From assembly GCA_027858345.1 (NCBI GenBank), contig JAQICX010000147.1, positions 1-40,257 on the forward strand: a stretch of 40,257 nt of DNA. The letters run 5' to 3'. The stretch comes from Kiritimatiellia bacterium. Lineage in GTDB: Bacteria > Verrucomicrobiota > Kiritimatiellia > JAQICX01. Shown here piece by piece: positions 1 through 8,884 of the stretch. The position numbers and the translations under genes are program-made. Below the pieces are notes generated by a model, which saw nothing but the letters and a program-made list of their open reading frames with translations, was not told where the DNA came from and searched no databases. Positions within the stretch are counted from its first letter, which is position 1. Each line of letters opens with the position of its first letter.

Positions 1-43
1 TTTATCTCCACGGGTTTACACCCGTGGCTACATGCTATCGCTT

Positions 44-70
44 CCCGCATACGGGACTAGCAGAGCTAGC
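44..70. repeat. GCTAGC/CCCGC short palindromic repeat
   Basis: The unit is CCCGC-AT-ACGGGACTAGC followed by a spacer and GCTAGC. Related copies, with the loop varying and both orientations present, lie at 9435-9461, 10653-10679, 26604-26632, 39686-39713 and 39847-39877. It looks like a REP-type dispersed palindrome; the mobilising enzyme is not in the window. Confidence 0.7.
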
Positions 71-166
71 CATCTGTAATCAGAATTGCTAACATGCATT
101 GTTCCATAAACTTTTGGCATTCTTTTCTCAGCCATGATTGTTGCAGTACATTTAAAGCGATTTAAC

Positions 167-247
167 ATGTGTTGTTCCATTTGCCTTTGGTTATATTGTT
201 TTGTGACAACAAAAGCAATGTGACCAAAGGTTAATGGAACAACACAT
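167..247. repeat. Long intergenic hairpin, 81 bp
   Basis: The arms ATGTGTTGTTCCATT and AATGGAACAACACAT are perfect 15-bp complements. Inside them CTTTGGT pairs with ACCAAAG, and in the centre TTTTGT pairs with ACAAAA, so almost the whole 81 bp folds. A partial, degenerate copy of one arm (TGTTCCATAAACTTTTGG) lies at about 100-119. No U-tract follows, so a simple terminator is unlikely; a small palindromic element or structured RNA remains possible. Confidence 0.75.
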
Positions 248-484
248 TCTTTAAAAACATTCGCATGTTTTTTCTTCTTTCGTGCTTTTTCGTGCCTTTC
301 GTGGTAAAAATTCTTTTGTCTTTATCCGTGAAAATCAGTGTTAATCCGTGGCTTATACTCTTTCTTAATCCCTTTAATCTGCGAAATCTGCGGATAAATC
401 TCTTTTGGTTGCCTGCCTGTTCGTGTACTCACGCAGACAGGCGGCTCGTCTGCCCTATGCTTTTCGTGGTAAAAAATATGTTAA

Positions 485-1315
485 TTACTCAGCTGGTGCA
501 ACTTGTAATTCAGTGGCAGCCTCACCGTGGTTTTCTTTGGGAGCAGGGGTGCTGTCAGCTTTGAAGAAGAGAGCGATTGCAGCAATAAACAGCAAAGCCA
601 GAATAATAATACGAAGTTGTTTCTGAGGCATTTTATCAGCGAAATGAGCCCCGAAATATCCACCGATCATAACAGTTGGAGTAAATATTGCAAAGACCGG
701 CCAATTAACATGTCCATGAGTTATATGGGCGACAGATGCTGCAACCAACGAAACAATTGCAATGCTGCTTGTTGTTCCAATTGCAAGTTTCTCAGGCATT
801 TTCAGAATCAGCATCATAGTGATAACAATCATAGAGCCGGATATACTTGTTGCACCAATAAAAAATCCAATAAAAAGTCCAAGCACCACACTTAAGATAT
901 CTGTTTTTGCACTATTTTCAAACTTAACAATATCAGGTTTTTTACATATAAAGAATTTATAAACAAGTGTTATTACTGAAATTATAATTGCAATTGCAAT
1001 AATATAAGTCAAGTTAATATACTCATTGAGCTGCTCTTTATGCTGAGCACATATAAATGACATAGGAAATGCTGTAATAGAAAAAAAGACCGCTGTTCTA
1101 AGGTTTACATTCTTGTTTTTGTAATGCTTTATCACACTGGAAAGCATAAGAAAAACACCTGCAAGGCCAATTGTACCCACAGCTTGAAACTTGTTCATGC
1201 CAAACAAAATAAAACCCGATGTTCCTATTAAACCAGTACCGATTGCTGTCATGCCAACAACCGTACCAAGCAAAAGTCCAAAAACCAACATTCCAATTAA
1301 AAATAAAATTCCCAT
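485..1315 (-). CDS. TSUP-family (TauE/SafE-like) membrane permease
   Basis: A 276-residue polytopic membrane protein with about eight hydrophobic segments and glycine-rich repeats in both halves: GMTAIGTGLIGTSG near residue 25 and GFFIGATSISGSM near 150. This two-half layout is typical of the TSUP (sulfite exporter TauE/SafE) family, which moves sulfite, sulfoacetate or related organosulfur anions across the inner membrane. The substrate cannot be read from sequence. The start is supported by AAGGGAG seven bases upstream. The C-terminus is an Ala/Pro/Glu-rich tail of about 25 residues with no hydrophobic segment. It stands alone, with repeat DNA on both sides, so the context gives no pathway. 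Confidence 0.85.
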   Translation of the reverse strand: MGILFLIGMLVFGLLLGTVVGMTAIGTGLIGTSGFILFGMNKFQAVGTIGLAGVFLMLSSVIKHYKNKNVNLRTAVFFSITAFPMSFICAQHKEQLNEYINLTYIIAIAIIISVITLVYKFFICKKPDIVKFENSAKTDILSVVLGLFIGFFIGATSISGSMIVITMMLILKMPEKLAIGTTSSIAIVSLVAASVAHITHGHVNWPVFAIFTPTVMIGGYFGAHFADKMPQKQLRIIILALLFIAAIALFFKADSTPAPKENHGEAATELQVAPAE

Positions 1316-1713
1316 TGCGCTCCCTTAAGCTTACTCAGGGATCCTGTTTAATTCATAAAACGAATATTATTAATGCTTTACAAATATATTTTATGAATAT
1401 GTAATGCAATATCACGCATCTTTTTGCACTGCAATGAGTTCCCTTTAGCTAGCTAAAGGCGAAATCATCTTAGCACAAAAATATACATAATCTTGCATTA
1501 AACAGTAATTCCTGTTCTTTAAAAAATCAATCGCAAATTATATATTAAAACAGACAAATTGCAATCTTCAAATTACTTTTTGAGTTTTTTGCTCATCAGA
1601 CGGATCTGACATATCGGACTGATGTGGCGACTACATCGCCTAGAAAAGCCGAGGTTAAGGGAGGACTTGACCCTTAACCTTTACCTTAATCTTAACCTGC
1701 TGGCGAAGCCAGC
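1316..1713. repeat. Repeat-containing intergenic region
   Basis: About 400 bp between two minus-strand genes. It holds an AT-rich inverted repeat (ATTCATAAAA at about 1351, TTTTATGAAT at about 1389), a GCTAGCTAAAGG motif, and a block of CTTAACCTTTACCTTAATC type ending in the palindrome GCTGGCGAAGCCAGC (1699-1713). That palindrome touches the stop codon of the next gene. No coding potential is seen. Confidence 0.65.
1699..1713. repeat. GCTGGC..GCCAGC palindrome
   Basis: GCTGGCGAAGCCAGC. Related copies are at 4012-4026, 25511-25525, 26411-26425 and 40089-40103, often beside purine-rich GGTTAAGATTAAGG tracts. Here it directly follows the stop codon of the AraC gene, and at 25511 it lies inside a coding frame. 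Confidence 0.75.
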
Positions 1714-2553
1714 TTAGATGTGGTTCGCAATGCGATACTCAGTTGCTGTCTGCCCCACTTCCTGATGAAACTTCTTGGAAAAATATAGAGGATCCTCAAA
1801 GTTCAACTCATTTGCAATTCTTCCAACAGAATATTTAGTCTCCACCAACAAGCGACACGCTTCGCGAATTTTCAACCTCATCACATACTTTGCAGGAGAT
1901 ATCCCAACATAATTTTTCCAATGACGTCTAAAAGATGCTGGTGACATATCTTGTTCAAAAGCAAGACTCTCAAAATCAACCGGCAACAAGAAATTTTGTT
2001 TCACATACGATCTGATTCTTCTTATTCTAGCCTCATTTTTTGATAACGGAGGATTTTCCTGACCAACGATACTATCAACAATCATGCTTTCACAAAGAAT
2101 GTCAATTCTATCAGCAACACTTTCTCCATTCAGTTGCTGCAGCAATGCAACAAGTTCTTTAAACTTTTTTCGAATGTCAAAAGAACTTTTAATATACCAA
2201 ATTGGTTTTTCAAAAGAGAAGAGAGAGTTCTCTTTGAACGTCTGAGCATAAGAGCCGTCATAGATGAAAAACAATTCTTCCCATGTGGACTCTGGACCAT
2301 ACGTATAATGAATTCCCGGCCATTGTGTAATCACACATGGAGCCTCAACCGGCCAACTCTTTCCATTGAACGAATATGTTCCATGCCCACTCAAAATTAT
2401 AGAAAAATTGAACGATACAAAATCACCATTTACAATCTCTTGTTTATTTCTAACATACCCTACTGTATTCACACTATATTGATTTTTAAATCTTCGAGGT
2501 ATGGGAGCAAGATGTTTGAGCAAATTTTCCATAAAAAAAATCTTTTTGTACAT
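1714..2553 (-). CDS. AraC/XylS-family transcriptional regulator
   Basis: A 279-residue regulator. The N-terminal half resembles the cupin-like effector-binding domain of AraC proteins (ILSGHGTYSFNG, then APCVITQWPGIHYTYG). The C-terminal 100 residues contain the two helix-turn-helix motifs, with DFESLAFEQDMSPASFRRHW followed by SVGRIANELNFEDPLYFSKK. It is transcribed divergently from the Gfo/Idh/MocA gene and lies in a sugar-use cluster. It probably activates these genes in response to a carbohydrate; this is inferred from context. No clear Shine-Dalgarno precedes either candidate start, and an alternative ATG lies at 2532 (272 residues). The stop codon abuts a dispersed palindrome. Confidence 0.9.
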   Translation of the reverse strand: MYKKIFFMENLLKHLAPIPRRFKNQYSVNTVGYVRNKQEIVNGDFVSFNFSIILSGHGTYSFNGKSWPVEAPCVITQWPGIHYTYGPESTWEELFFIYDGSYAQTFKENSLFSFEKPIWYIKSSFDIRKKFKELVALLQQLNGESVADRIDILCESMIVDSIVGQENPPLSKNEARIRRIRSYVKQNFLLPVDFESLAFEQDMSPASFRRHWKNYVGISPAKYVMRLKIREACRLLVETKYSVGRIANELNFEDPLYFSKKFHQEVGQTATEYRIANHI

Positions 2554-2930
2554 TGTTAAATAATTATTTTAATACTATAATAAGCAAAATTAACAAATTT
2601 GGATTTTAAAGTCAAAGAAAAAATGTTAAGATAAAGGCTAAGATTTAGATTAAGAGCCGAGTCTTTCTGGCATGCAAGTAAGGTAACGCAAGCTTCCAGC
2701 TTGCAAATTAACACAGTTGCTAGAAGGTTGTGCTACCCTACAGCGATCCTTGGATAAAAAACAAGATTAGTTAATTTTGAAATGATTTAATACGGACGCC
2801 GGGGACAGCGTCCCTCCCACGTGAATGTTGCAGTTTAACGTCTAGATTTCTGTACGGGAGGGTCATCGTCCCCGATGACTTAAAGTATGAACTATGCACT
2901 TTTTTAGTAAAAGAAAACAAAGGACAAAAA
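2554..2930. promoter_or_regulatory. Divergent promoter region between AraC regulator and oxidoreductase
   Basis: A 377-bp divergent spacer that should hold the promoters for both neighbours. It contains dispersed sequence: CGCAAGCTTCCAGCTTGC at about 2690-2707, related to a segment near 8105-8128, and GGACGCCGGGGACAGCGTCC at about 2795. The AT-rich DNA just upstream of the regulator is a plausible promoter, but no clean -35/-10 pair was identified. AAAGGA precedes the oxidoreductase ATG. Confidence 0.45.
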
Positions 2931-4001
2931 ATGAAAGTAACAAAAGTTGGAATTATTGGCTGCGGAAATATTAGCGGAGCCTACCTGAATTGTGTAAAAC
3001 AATTTCCAAACATTGAGATTGCAGCGGTTGCAGATATCAATATGGAAGCAGCACAAGCTAAAGCTGAAGAGTTTGAAATAAAAGCAGTAACCGTTGATGA
3101 AATACTTGCTGATAAAGAGATTGAAATCATTGTCAACTTGACAATACCACAAGCTCATGCTTCTGTAAATATTCAAGCTCTAAATGCAGGCAAACATGTT
3201 CACTGCGAAAAACCATTTGCTGTAACTTTGGAAGAGGGACAGGAAGTCCTTAAACTTGCTAAAGAAAAGAATCTATATGTAGGCTGTGCTCCAGACACAT
3301 TTTTAGGTGGCGGAATTCAAACCTGCCGAAAACTAATTGATGACAACTGGATTGGCAAGCCAATTTCAGGCACAGCATTTATGATGTGTCCAGGACACGA
3401 AAGCTGGCATCCAAACCCAGGTTTCTACTATCTAAATGGTGGTGGACCACTGTTTGATATGGGTCCATACTATATTACAGCTCTTATTAACCTGCTTGGA
3501 CCAATAAAAAGAGTATGTGCATCAACTGGAAAAGGTTTTGAAAAAAGAGTTTGCACTGCAGAATCTACAAATGGTACAATATTGCCAGTTGAGACAGCAA
3601 CACACTTAACAGGTATTCTTGATTTTGAATGTGGAACAGTTATCACTATGACAATGAGTTTTGATGTACAAAAACATTTTCACAAGAACATTGAGATATA
3701 CGGTACTGAGGGAAGCCTTGTTGTACCTGATCCAAACGGCTTTGGTGGCGAAATTCTGCTGAGCACATATAAAGGTGACTGGAAAGAGATGCCATACTCA
3801 CACAAGTTTACAGATAATGCTCGAATATTTGGCGTATCTGATATGGCAGATGCAATTAAAAATGGACGCATTAATCGCTGTTCAGGTGAGCTTGCATATC
3901 ATGTTCTTGAAGTTATGCATGCATTCCAGAAATCTTCGGATTCAGGTTGCCATGTGAACATTGAAAGCACATGCGAACAGCCGGAAGCTCTGAGCAGCTA
4001 A
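2931..4001 (+). CDS. Gfo/Idh/MocA-family NAD(P)-dependent oxidoreductase
   Basis: A 356-residue two-domain dehydrogenase. The N-terminal Rossmann fold carries the nucleotide-binding glycine motif VGIIGCGNISG at residues 6-16. The family signature HCEKPFAVTLEEG follows near residue 93. The C-terminal alpha/beta substrate domain begins after about residue 120. Family members oxidise or reduce sugars, inositols and related polyols; the exact substrate is not predictable. AAAGGA lies eight bases before the ATG. Its position next to an AraC regulator and near a rhamnosidase points to catabolism of a plant- or host-glycan sugar, which is inference from context. Confidence 0.9.
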   Translation: MKVTKVGIIGCGNISGAYLNCVKQFPNIEIAAVADINMEAAQAKAEEFEIKAVTVDEILADKEIEIIVNLTIPQAHASVNIQALNAGKHVHCEKPFAVTLEEGQEVLKLAKEKNLYVGCAPDTFLGGGIQTCRKLIDDNWIGKPISGTAFMMCPGHESWHPNPGFYYLNGGGPLFDMGPYYITALINLLGPIKRVCASTGKGFEKRVCTAESTNGTILPVETATHLTGILDFECGTVITMTMSFDVQKHFHKNIEIYGTEGSLVVPDPNGFGGEILLSTYKGDWKEMPYSHKFTDNARIFGVSDMADAIKNGRINRCSGELAYHVLEVMHAFQKSSDSGCHVNIESTCEQPEALSS

Positions 4002-4421
4002 GCTGCTAATAGCTGGCTTCGCCAGCAGGTTAAGATTAAGGTAAAGGTTGAGAGCTCACTTCGTTCGCTGGAAGAAGAACATCGACTGTGTCCTGCATAG
4101 CGAAGCGAAGCATGGAAAGTTCAACGCCCAGTTTTGAATAAACAATTGCTTTGCAATTTAACGGGCTGAAAGCCCATAATATAAAAGCCCAGGGCATCGC
4201 CCTGGGTAATAAAGCAAGCAAAGCTTGCCCCTACTCACGGTAGTGCATTTCGTAATGAAATGAAGAAAATATAGCTGGCTTGCCAGTCCCGCAAAGTAGA
4301 GTAGCAACATTAAGGGTTGTAGTACTGAACTCACGGAGAATCAAATAAATATTAATAATATTATTTCTGTGCTTTCCGTGGTGAGAAAAAAAATAACAAT
4401 AAAAAAAATAAGGAAAAGAAA
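4002..4421. repeat. Repeat-rich spacer between oxidoreductase and ThuA-like gene
   Basis: About 420 bp holding several dispersed repeats: the GCTGGCTTCGCCAGC palindrome at 4012-4026 with its GGTTAAGATTAAGG tail; the phrase TCCTGCATAGCGAAGCGAAG (about 4091-4110), which recurs at about 23486-23505; the hairpin CCCAGGGCATCGCCCTGGG near 4188-4206; and CCTACTCACGGTAG, which recurs near 23789. No gene is seen. A promoter for the ThuA-like gene may lie at the right end. Confidence 0.65.
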
Positions 4422-5072
4422 ATGATGAAGAAGGCTTTGATAACATGGGGTGGCTGGGATGGTCACGAACCTGAACAATGTTCAATAATTGCAAAAGATT
4501 TACTAGAAGCAGAAGGCTATGAAGTTGTCTTCACAGACAATCTAGCCTGCTATCTTGATGAAGAACTAATGAACAGTCTGGATCTTATTGTTCCATGCTG
4601 GACAATGAGTTCAATCACAAACGAACAGCAGAATGGACTTCTTAACGCTGTAAAAAGTGGTATAGGAATTGCAGGCTGGCATGGCGGCATGGGCGATTCA
4701 TTCCGTAACAACACAGAATACCAATGGATGGTTGGAGGACAGTGGGTATCTCATCCTGGAGGAATCATCGACTACGAAGTGAACATCACATCAGACGATC
4801 CAATTGTTGCAGGTTTGCAGACATTCAAAATGCACTCAGAACAGTATTACATGCACACTGACCCAGGTAACGAAGTTCTGGCAACAACAACTTTATCAGG
4901 CACCGAAGGCGATGCACCATGGATTGCTGGCACAGTAATGCCAGTTGCATGGAAACGTATGTGGGGAAAAGGCAAAGTGTTCTATACATCACTCGGACAC
5001 GTTGCGGCAGACTTTGCCGTTCCTGAAGCAAAAGAAATCCTACGAAGGGGCATGCTCTGGGCAAGCAAGTAA
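4422..5072 (+). CDS. ThuA-like (trehalose-utilization family) protein
   Basis: A 216-residue single-domain protein of the ThuA family, whose fold resembles class I glutamine amidotransferases. Evidence is the start [15 protein letters not shown], the glycine-rich block [16 protein letters not shown] near residue 85, HPGG near 113, and the C-terminal segment [11 protein letters not shown]. ThuA proteins are linked to sugar catabolism, for example conversion of keto-sugar intermediates, but their reaction is poorly defined. There is no signal peptide, so it is cytoplasmic. AAGGAAAAG precedes the tandem ATG ATG start. It follows the Gfo/Idh/MocA gene on the same strand and converges with the rhamnosidase gene. 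The family call is firm; the function is open. Confidence 0.88.
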   Translation: MMKKALITWGGWDGHEPEQCSIIAKDLLEAEGYEVVFTDNLACYLDEELMNSLDLIVPCWTMSSITNEQQNGLLNAVKSGIGIAGWHGGMGDSFRNNTEYQWMVGGQWVSHPGGIIDYEVNITSDDPIVAGLQTFKMHSEQYYMHTDPGNEVLATTTLSGTEGDAPWIAGTVMPVAWKRMWGKGKVFYTSLGHVAADFAVPEAKEILRRGMLWASK

Positions 5073-5294
5073 AAGTTCGGAAGTGAGTGCCGGCTTACGC
5101 CGGCATCTGCTGTCAAAGGCAGAACGTCGCCAGAAGACTCATGGGAATTATGAGAACAATGGGATTTATGGGATATGCTGGTTAACCATTAATTGGAAAC
5201 AGCTTTTCGCTATGCTCTTATCTTGCCTGATAACATCAGATGAAATTAGAGCGTGACCATACTTCCCATAATTCCCATCTTTCACATTCTTTTT
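5073..5294. repeat. Convergent intergenic spacer with palindromes
   Basis: A 222-bp tail-to-tail spacer. It contains GCCGGCTTACGCCGGC (about 5089-5105), which could end transcripts from both sides but lacks a U-tract. It also has the ATGGGAATTATG and TTCCCATAATTCCCAT phrases seen near 25410. Confidence 0.5.
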
Positions 5295-7949
5295 CTAACC
5301 TGCAATTGATCTAAACCTATAAACTCCAGAACCAACGGTAAACGTAGACTTATCGTCAACTGTTTTCAGGTCAGCCACAACGTGTGCATCTCTTTCTGGT
5401 TCAAGAACTCCCGGCATTGTAATTTTTGCTGTAGTGTTTGGCGGAATTGTAACATTTAAAGCAAATGTTCCATCTTCAATTTTCCAGTTGCTGACAATTG
5501 TTCCTCTAATAGAATGATATGAGCACTCAACCCATGTAAGTTCACCACCAGGTACAGGAGCAATAGATATTTCTTCAAAACCTGGTTTAGTCATATCAAT
5601 ACCAGCAATAGTACGATACATCCATTCAACAACTGCGCCAAATGAGTAGTGTGAATATGAGTTCATGCTGCTATCACCTGGGCCATCGGTAGGGGTCCAA
5701 CCATTCCAACGTTCCCAGATTGATGTTGCACCATTGCGAATTGGAAACAACCATGATGGATATTCTGCTTGAAGCAGTAACTTGTATGCAACATCATGTT
5801 TACCAAATCGACTTAGGGTTGGCATGAGCATTGATGTGCCAATAAAGCCTGTGGATAATTTCCAACCACGTTCTTTAATTCTTTCAACCAAGATTTCAAC
5901 AGCTTTATCTCGCTTTTCTACTTCTAAAAGGTCAAATGCAAGAGCGATAATATAGCAAGTTTGTGTATCCCCCTTGATTATTCCATCAGCTGAGATAAAT
6001 TCTTTATTGAAAGCAACAGTAATTTCATCTGCAAGGTTTTTGTATTTTTCAGCATCTTCATCTTCACCTAAAAGCTTTGCCACTTCAGATAGAGTTGCAA
6101 TACTTTTTGCAAAGAATGCCGTCTGGATAACAGCATTTGGAGTGTGAGCATTGTCAGAAAGCCAATCACCAAAGCAATGTATACTTTTTCTGATTAAATT
6201 TTCTGAAGTTTCTTTATAATATTTTACATGACCTTTCATTGCTTCATAGTTATCACGAAGAACAGTTTTGTCATCATAGAATTTGTAAACAGCCCAAGGA
6301 CAGCCAACAATTGCATCTGCCCATGCAGCATCAGCTCTAAGACTGTCAATAATCACTGATGGAGCAACATTTGCAACTGAACCATCTTCATGAGCTGTAT
6401 CTCTTAAATCTTTCAGCCATTTTGTGAAGAATGCTGAGATGTCTGTATTATATGCGGCTGCATTCACAAATGCCAGCGCATCCCCTGTCCACCCCAAACG
6501 TTCATCTCTCTGCGGACAGTCCGTTGGAATTTCAATGAAGTTTGCTCTTTGAGTCCAGTATGTATTATCATAAAGAGTGTTAACTTCTTCATTTGAACAT
6601 CTAAAGCTCCCAGTTTTCTCAATATCAGAACTAATAGCGATGCCCAAAACTGTATCCAGAGATGGTTCATCAACACCTGTAACCTCCACATATTGGAACC
6701 CGTGAAATGTAAATTTGGGTTCCCAAACTTCTTCATCAGTTCCTTTACAGATGTATGTATCAGTACTTGATGCTGAACGAAGGTTCTCTACATATAAAGT
6801 GCGATCAGGATTAAGAACCTCAGCAAAACGTAAGCGAATCATCTGCCCAGGTTTACCATTTACTTTAAGTCTCACATAACCGGCAAAATTTCTTCCAAGG
6901 TCAAACACATAGCTTCCCGGCATTGTTGACCAGAACTCTTTTGCAGGGAACTCACATATTGGTCTAACAGGAGGACAAGGATGTGCTTTAAGTCTTAAAC
7001 CAGGTTCAACCATTTTCCAATCTTTGTTATCCCAATACGTTTTATCAAAGGAGTGCTCGTCTGCTTGTTTCCAATCAGATGCATCAAGTCTCACAGAAGA
7101 CCAATCGCCAAGTTCTTGCCTGGCATCATAATTTTCTCCATACAAAAAAGAGGACTGCAGAATCGGTCCATATGAAACTTTCCAATCGCCATTGGACGCA
7201 ATGGTTTCAACAGTTCCATCACAATACTCAACTCTTAAGTTAACCAACATCATTAAGCGATTGCCATAAATGCTGCAAGCTCCACTAAATCCTATTGCAC
7301 CTTTAAACCATCCATCACCAAGTATAGAGCCAATGCAATTTTCTCCATCAGCAATCATATTGGTTACGTCATAGGCTCTATAATATGTATATGCTTTATA
7401 GTTTGTCCATCCTGGAGCAAACAGTTCTTCATCGACCTTTTCTCCATTAAGATACAGCTCAAAGATACCTTTTGCCGTGGCATACAGACATGCACTCTTC
7501 ACCTGCTTGTTTAAAGAAAACTCTTTCCGAAGGTAGGTTGCATCTTTGACGCCCTCACAATGTGCAGAAATATATGCACCTTGCCAAGATTCTGCTTCAA
7601 GAATTCCCATTTTCCAAAAAGCTGTATCACTATAAACCTCAAAAGAATCGCAGCCGTCAATTGAAACATAAAGAATCACCTTCCAAAAACAATCTTGAAA
7701 AGATGTAAGTGGTTTTCCTTTATAAGTAATCTGATTTTGAGCGGAGGATTCAACAATGCCGGAATCCCATAAATCCAACTTCTCTTCACTTAATGAATCT
7801 GCACTGCTGGCAACCAAAACTCGATATGACATCTGCTTTACATTTTTTTCATTGCTGGCAACTTCCCAACTAAGTCTTGGGGCAACACGTTCAATAGCTG
7901 TTGGATCAACCAAATACTCACATCTCAAATTTTCTATACTTATAGTCAT
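5295..7949 (-). CDS. GH78 alpha-L-rhamnosidase
   Basis: An 884-residue glycoside hydrolase with the full GH78 layout. N-terminal beta domains (ENLRCEYLVDPTAIERVAPRLSWEV) come first, followed by the carbohydrate-binding-like beta domain with APGWTNYKAYTYYRAYDVT. The (alpha/alpha)6 catalytic barrel has the acidic motif CPQRDERLGWTGDAL near residue 480 and GATSIWERWNGWTP with SYSHYSFGAVVEWMYR near 750. A C-terminal beta domain ends the protein. GH78 enzymes release terminal L-rhamnose from pectin side chains, flavonoid glycosides or polysaccharides. No signal peptide is visible, so it probably acts in the cytoplasm on imported oligosaccharides. It is read toward the ThuA-like gene. Confidence 0.95.
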   Translation of the reverse strand: MTISIENLRCEYLVDPTAIERVAPRLSWEVASNEKNVKQMSYRVLVASSADSLSEEKLDLWDSGIVESSAQNQITYKGKPLTSFQDCFWKVILYVSIDGCDSFEVYSDTAFWKMGILEAESWQGAYISAHCEGVKDATYLRKEFSLNKQVKSACLYATAKGIFELYLNGEKVDEELFAPGWTNYKAYTYYRAYDVTNMIADGENCIGSILGDGWFKGAIGFSGACSIYGNRLMMLVNLRVEYCDGTVETIASNGDWKVSYGPILQSSFLYGENYDARQELGDWSSVRLDASDWKQADEHSFDKTYWDNKDWKMVEPGLRLKAHPCPPVRPICEFPAKEFWSTMPGSYVFDLGRNFAGYVRLKVNGKPGQMIRLRFAEVLNPDRTLYVENLRSASSTDTYICKGTDEEVWEPKFTFHGFQYVEVTGVDEPSLDTVLGIAISSDIEKTGSFRCSNEEVNTLYDNTYWTQRANFIEIPTDCPQRDERLGWTGDALAFVNAAAYNTDISAFFTKWLKDLRDTAHEDGSVANVAPSVIIDSLRADAAWADAIVGCPWAVYKFYDDKTVLRDNYEAMKGHVKYYKETSENLIRKSIHCFGDWLSDNAHTPNAVIQTAFFAKSIATLSEVAKLLGEDEDAEKYKNLADEITVAFNKEFISADGIIKGDTQTCYIIALAFDLLEVEKRDKAVEILVERIKERGWKLSTGFIGTSMLMPTLSRFGKHDVAYKLLLQAEYPSWLFPIRNGATSIWERWNGWTPTDGPGDSSMNSYSHYSFGAVVEWMYRTIAGIDMTKPGFEEISIAPVPGGELTWVECSYHSIRGTIVSNWKIEDGTFALNVTIPPNTTAKITMPGVLEPERDAHVVADLKTVDDKSTFTVGSGVYRFRSIAG

Positions 7950-8500
7950 ATTATTATCATACCTTATTTTTGTTCTAATAGATTACATGAATACGTAATA
8001 TGTGGTACATACTGCGTGTTATGTAAATAGTTTTCAATTCTTTTCAAAGCGTTTGTAGTTATTTTATAGGGTAGCATGATTTTCCGGATTGTAAGCATTT
8101 TTCACTTGCAAGCTGGAAGCGTGCGTTACCATCTTTGTCCTCGCCAGAAAACGACCTTGTTTAACTATAAACTAAAGGGTGTTCTAAAAAACAACTGACA
8201 AAAAATCAAGTTTTAAATTAACAAAAGAAAATCTTATTTCTTTCGAGCCAAAGTTCGGTGGTCGGTGTTCTGTGGTGTCTGACTAGCATCACCCATTTTT
8301 CACTATGGGACAGATGAGACCAATGGGACGAATGGCGACTGCGTCGGCAAAAAAACATATTAGGAGCGACGTTAATTCTACGCTTCTGCGAGAAACTTAC
8401 CAGTTATCCCGAGCCGAAGCGACTCGGCTACAGAGTGATTCTTGCATCCCCACCGTTTCTCATACGACCTGTCCGCCTGTTCTTAATCTTAACCTTTATC
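7950..8500. repeat. Intergenic region upstream of rhamnosidase, repeat-rich
   Basis: About 550 bp. The part next to 7950 should hold the rhamnosidase promoter (AT-rich, no clear consensus found). Farther on are the CTTGCAAGCTGGAAGCGTGCG repeat near 8103-8123, related to 2690-2707, the ATGGGAC..AATGGGACGAATGG phrase near 8304-8335, and a CTTAATCTTAACCTTTATC tract near 8480. No gene is supported; an open frame over 8305-8580 is repeat-derived. Confidence 0.6.
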
Positions 8501-8800
8501 TTAATTCTCAGAATAGGCTTCGTAGTCGATTTCCATACAATCAACCACTTCGGGGTTCCAACGGGTTTGAACAAAGTTGACATGAGCCTCATGCTCATTA
8601 TAAAATTTGTAATCAGCGTCCGATTCAAACTCCATTGAAAAGCCAAAATCATAATCATTTTTCGGACTGACCTGACGAAGACATTCAAAGTTTCTTACAG
8701 ATGCAATATCTGCAAGCTTCTGCCCTGCTGTTAAAAAGTCAATTTCTTCTTTTGATCCCTTTGCATGTTTTAATTTAAAAACAACCGCATGACGTATCAT
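8501..8800 (-). CDS. Dabb-domain (stress-responsive alpha/beta barrel) protein
   Basis: A 99-residue protein of the Dabb family: the characteristic start MIRHAVVFKLKHAKGSKEE, the central DYDFGFSMEFESDADYKFY, and the closing HEAHVNFVQTRWNPEVVDCMEIDYE. Dabb domains form small dimeric alpha/beta barrels. Some are enzymes or stress proteins, but most have no known reaction. A strong AAAGGAGT lies upstream of the ATG. Dabb proteins are often found beside sugar-catabolic genes in bacteria of this kind, so a role with the upstream cluster is possible but unproven. Confidence 0.88.
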   Translation of the reverse strand: MIRHAVVFKLKHAKGSKEEIDFLTAGQKLADIASVRNFECLRQVSPKNDYDFGFSMEFESDADYKFYNEHEAHVNFVQTRWNPEVVDCMEIDYEAYSEN

Positions 8801-8884
8801 TGTTACTCCTTTTGTGGTTTTATAAAATTTTTGGATATGATACTAGTGCGAGGATGGTTTTGCAAGAGAAAAAGAGAGCAAAGT

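Larger units (their letters stand above)
1..484. repeat. Repeat-rich intergenic stretch
   Basis: No convincing gene is seen. The stretch holds a small hairpin (CACGGGTTTACACCCGTG at the left edge), a copy of the CCCGC..GCGGGACTAGC..GCTAGC palindrome at 44-70, a long hairpin at 167-247, and the phrases TTTATCCGTGAA, TTAATCCGTGGCTTA and CTGCGAAATCTGCGGATAAA. Variants of these phrases recur at 28365-28405 and, inverted, near 35870-35905. Open frames over this stretch follow the repeats and show no domain, so they are not called. Confidence 0.7.

Noticed and set aside
265-626. Plus-strand open frames at the left edge
   Set aside because: They run through dispersed repeats and the antisense of the TSUP gene; the products show no domain and no ribosome site.
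5087-5106. Intrinsic terminator at GCCGGC..GCCGGC
   Set aside because: The stem is good but there is no U-run on either strand, and similar palindromes occur away from gene ends.
8305-8580. 91-codon plus-strand frame upstream of the Dabb gene end
   Set aside because: It is made of repeat text (ATGGGAC phrases, TTAATCTTAACC tract) and overlaps the well-supported Dabb gene in antisense.
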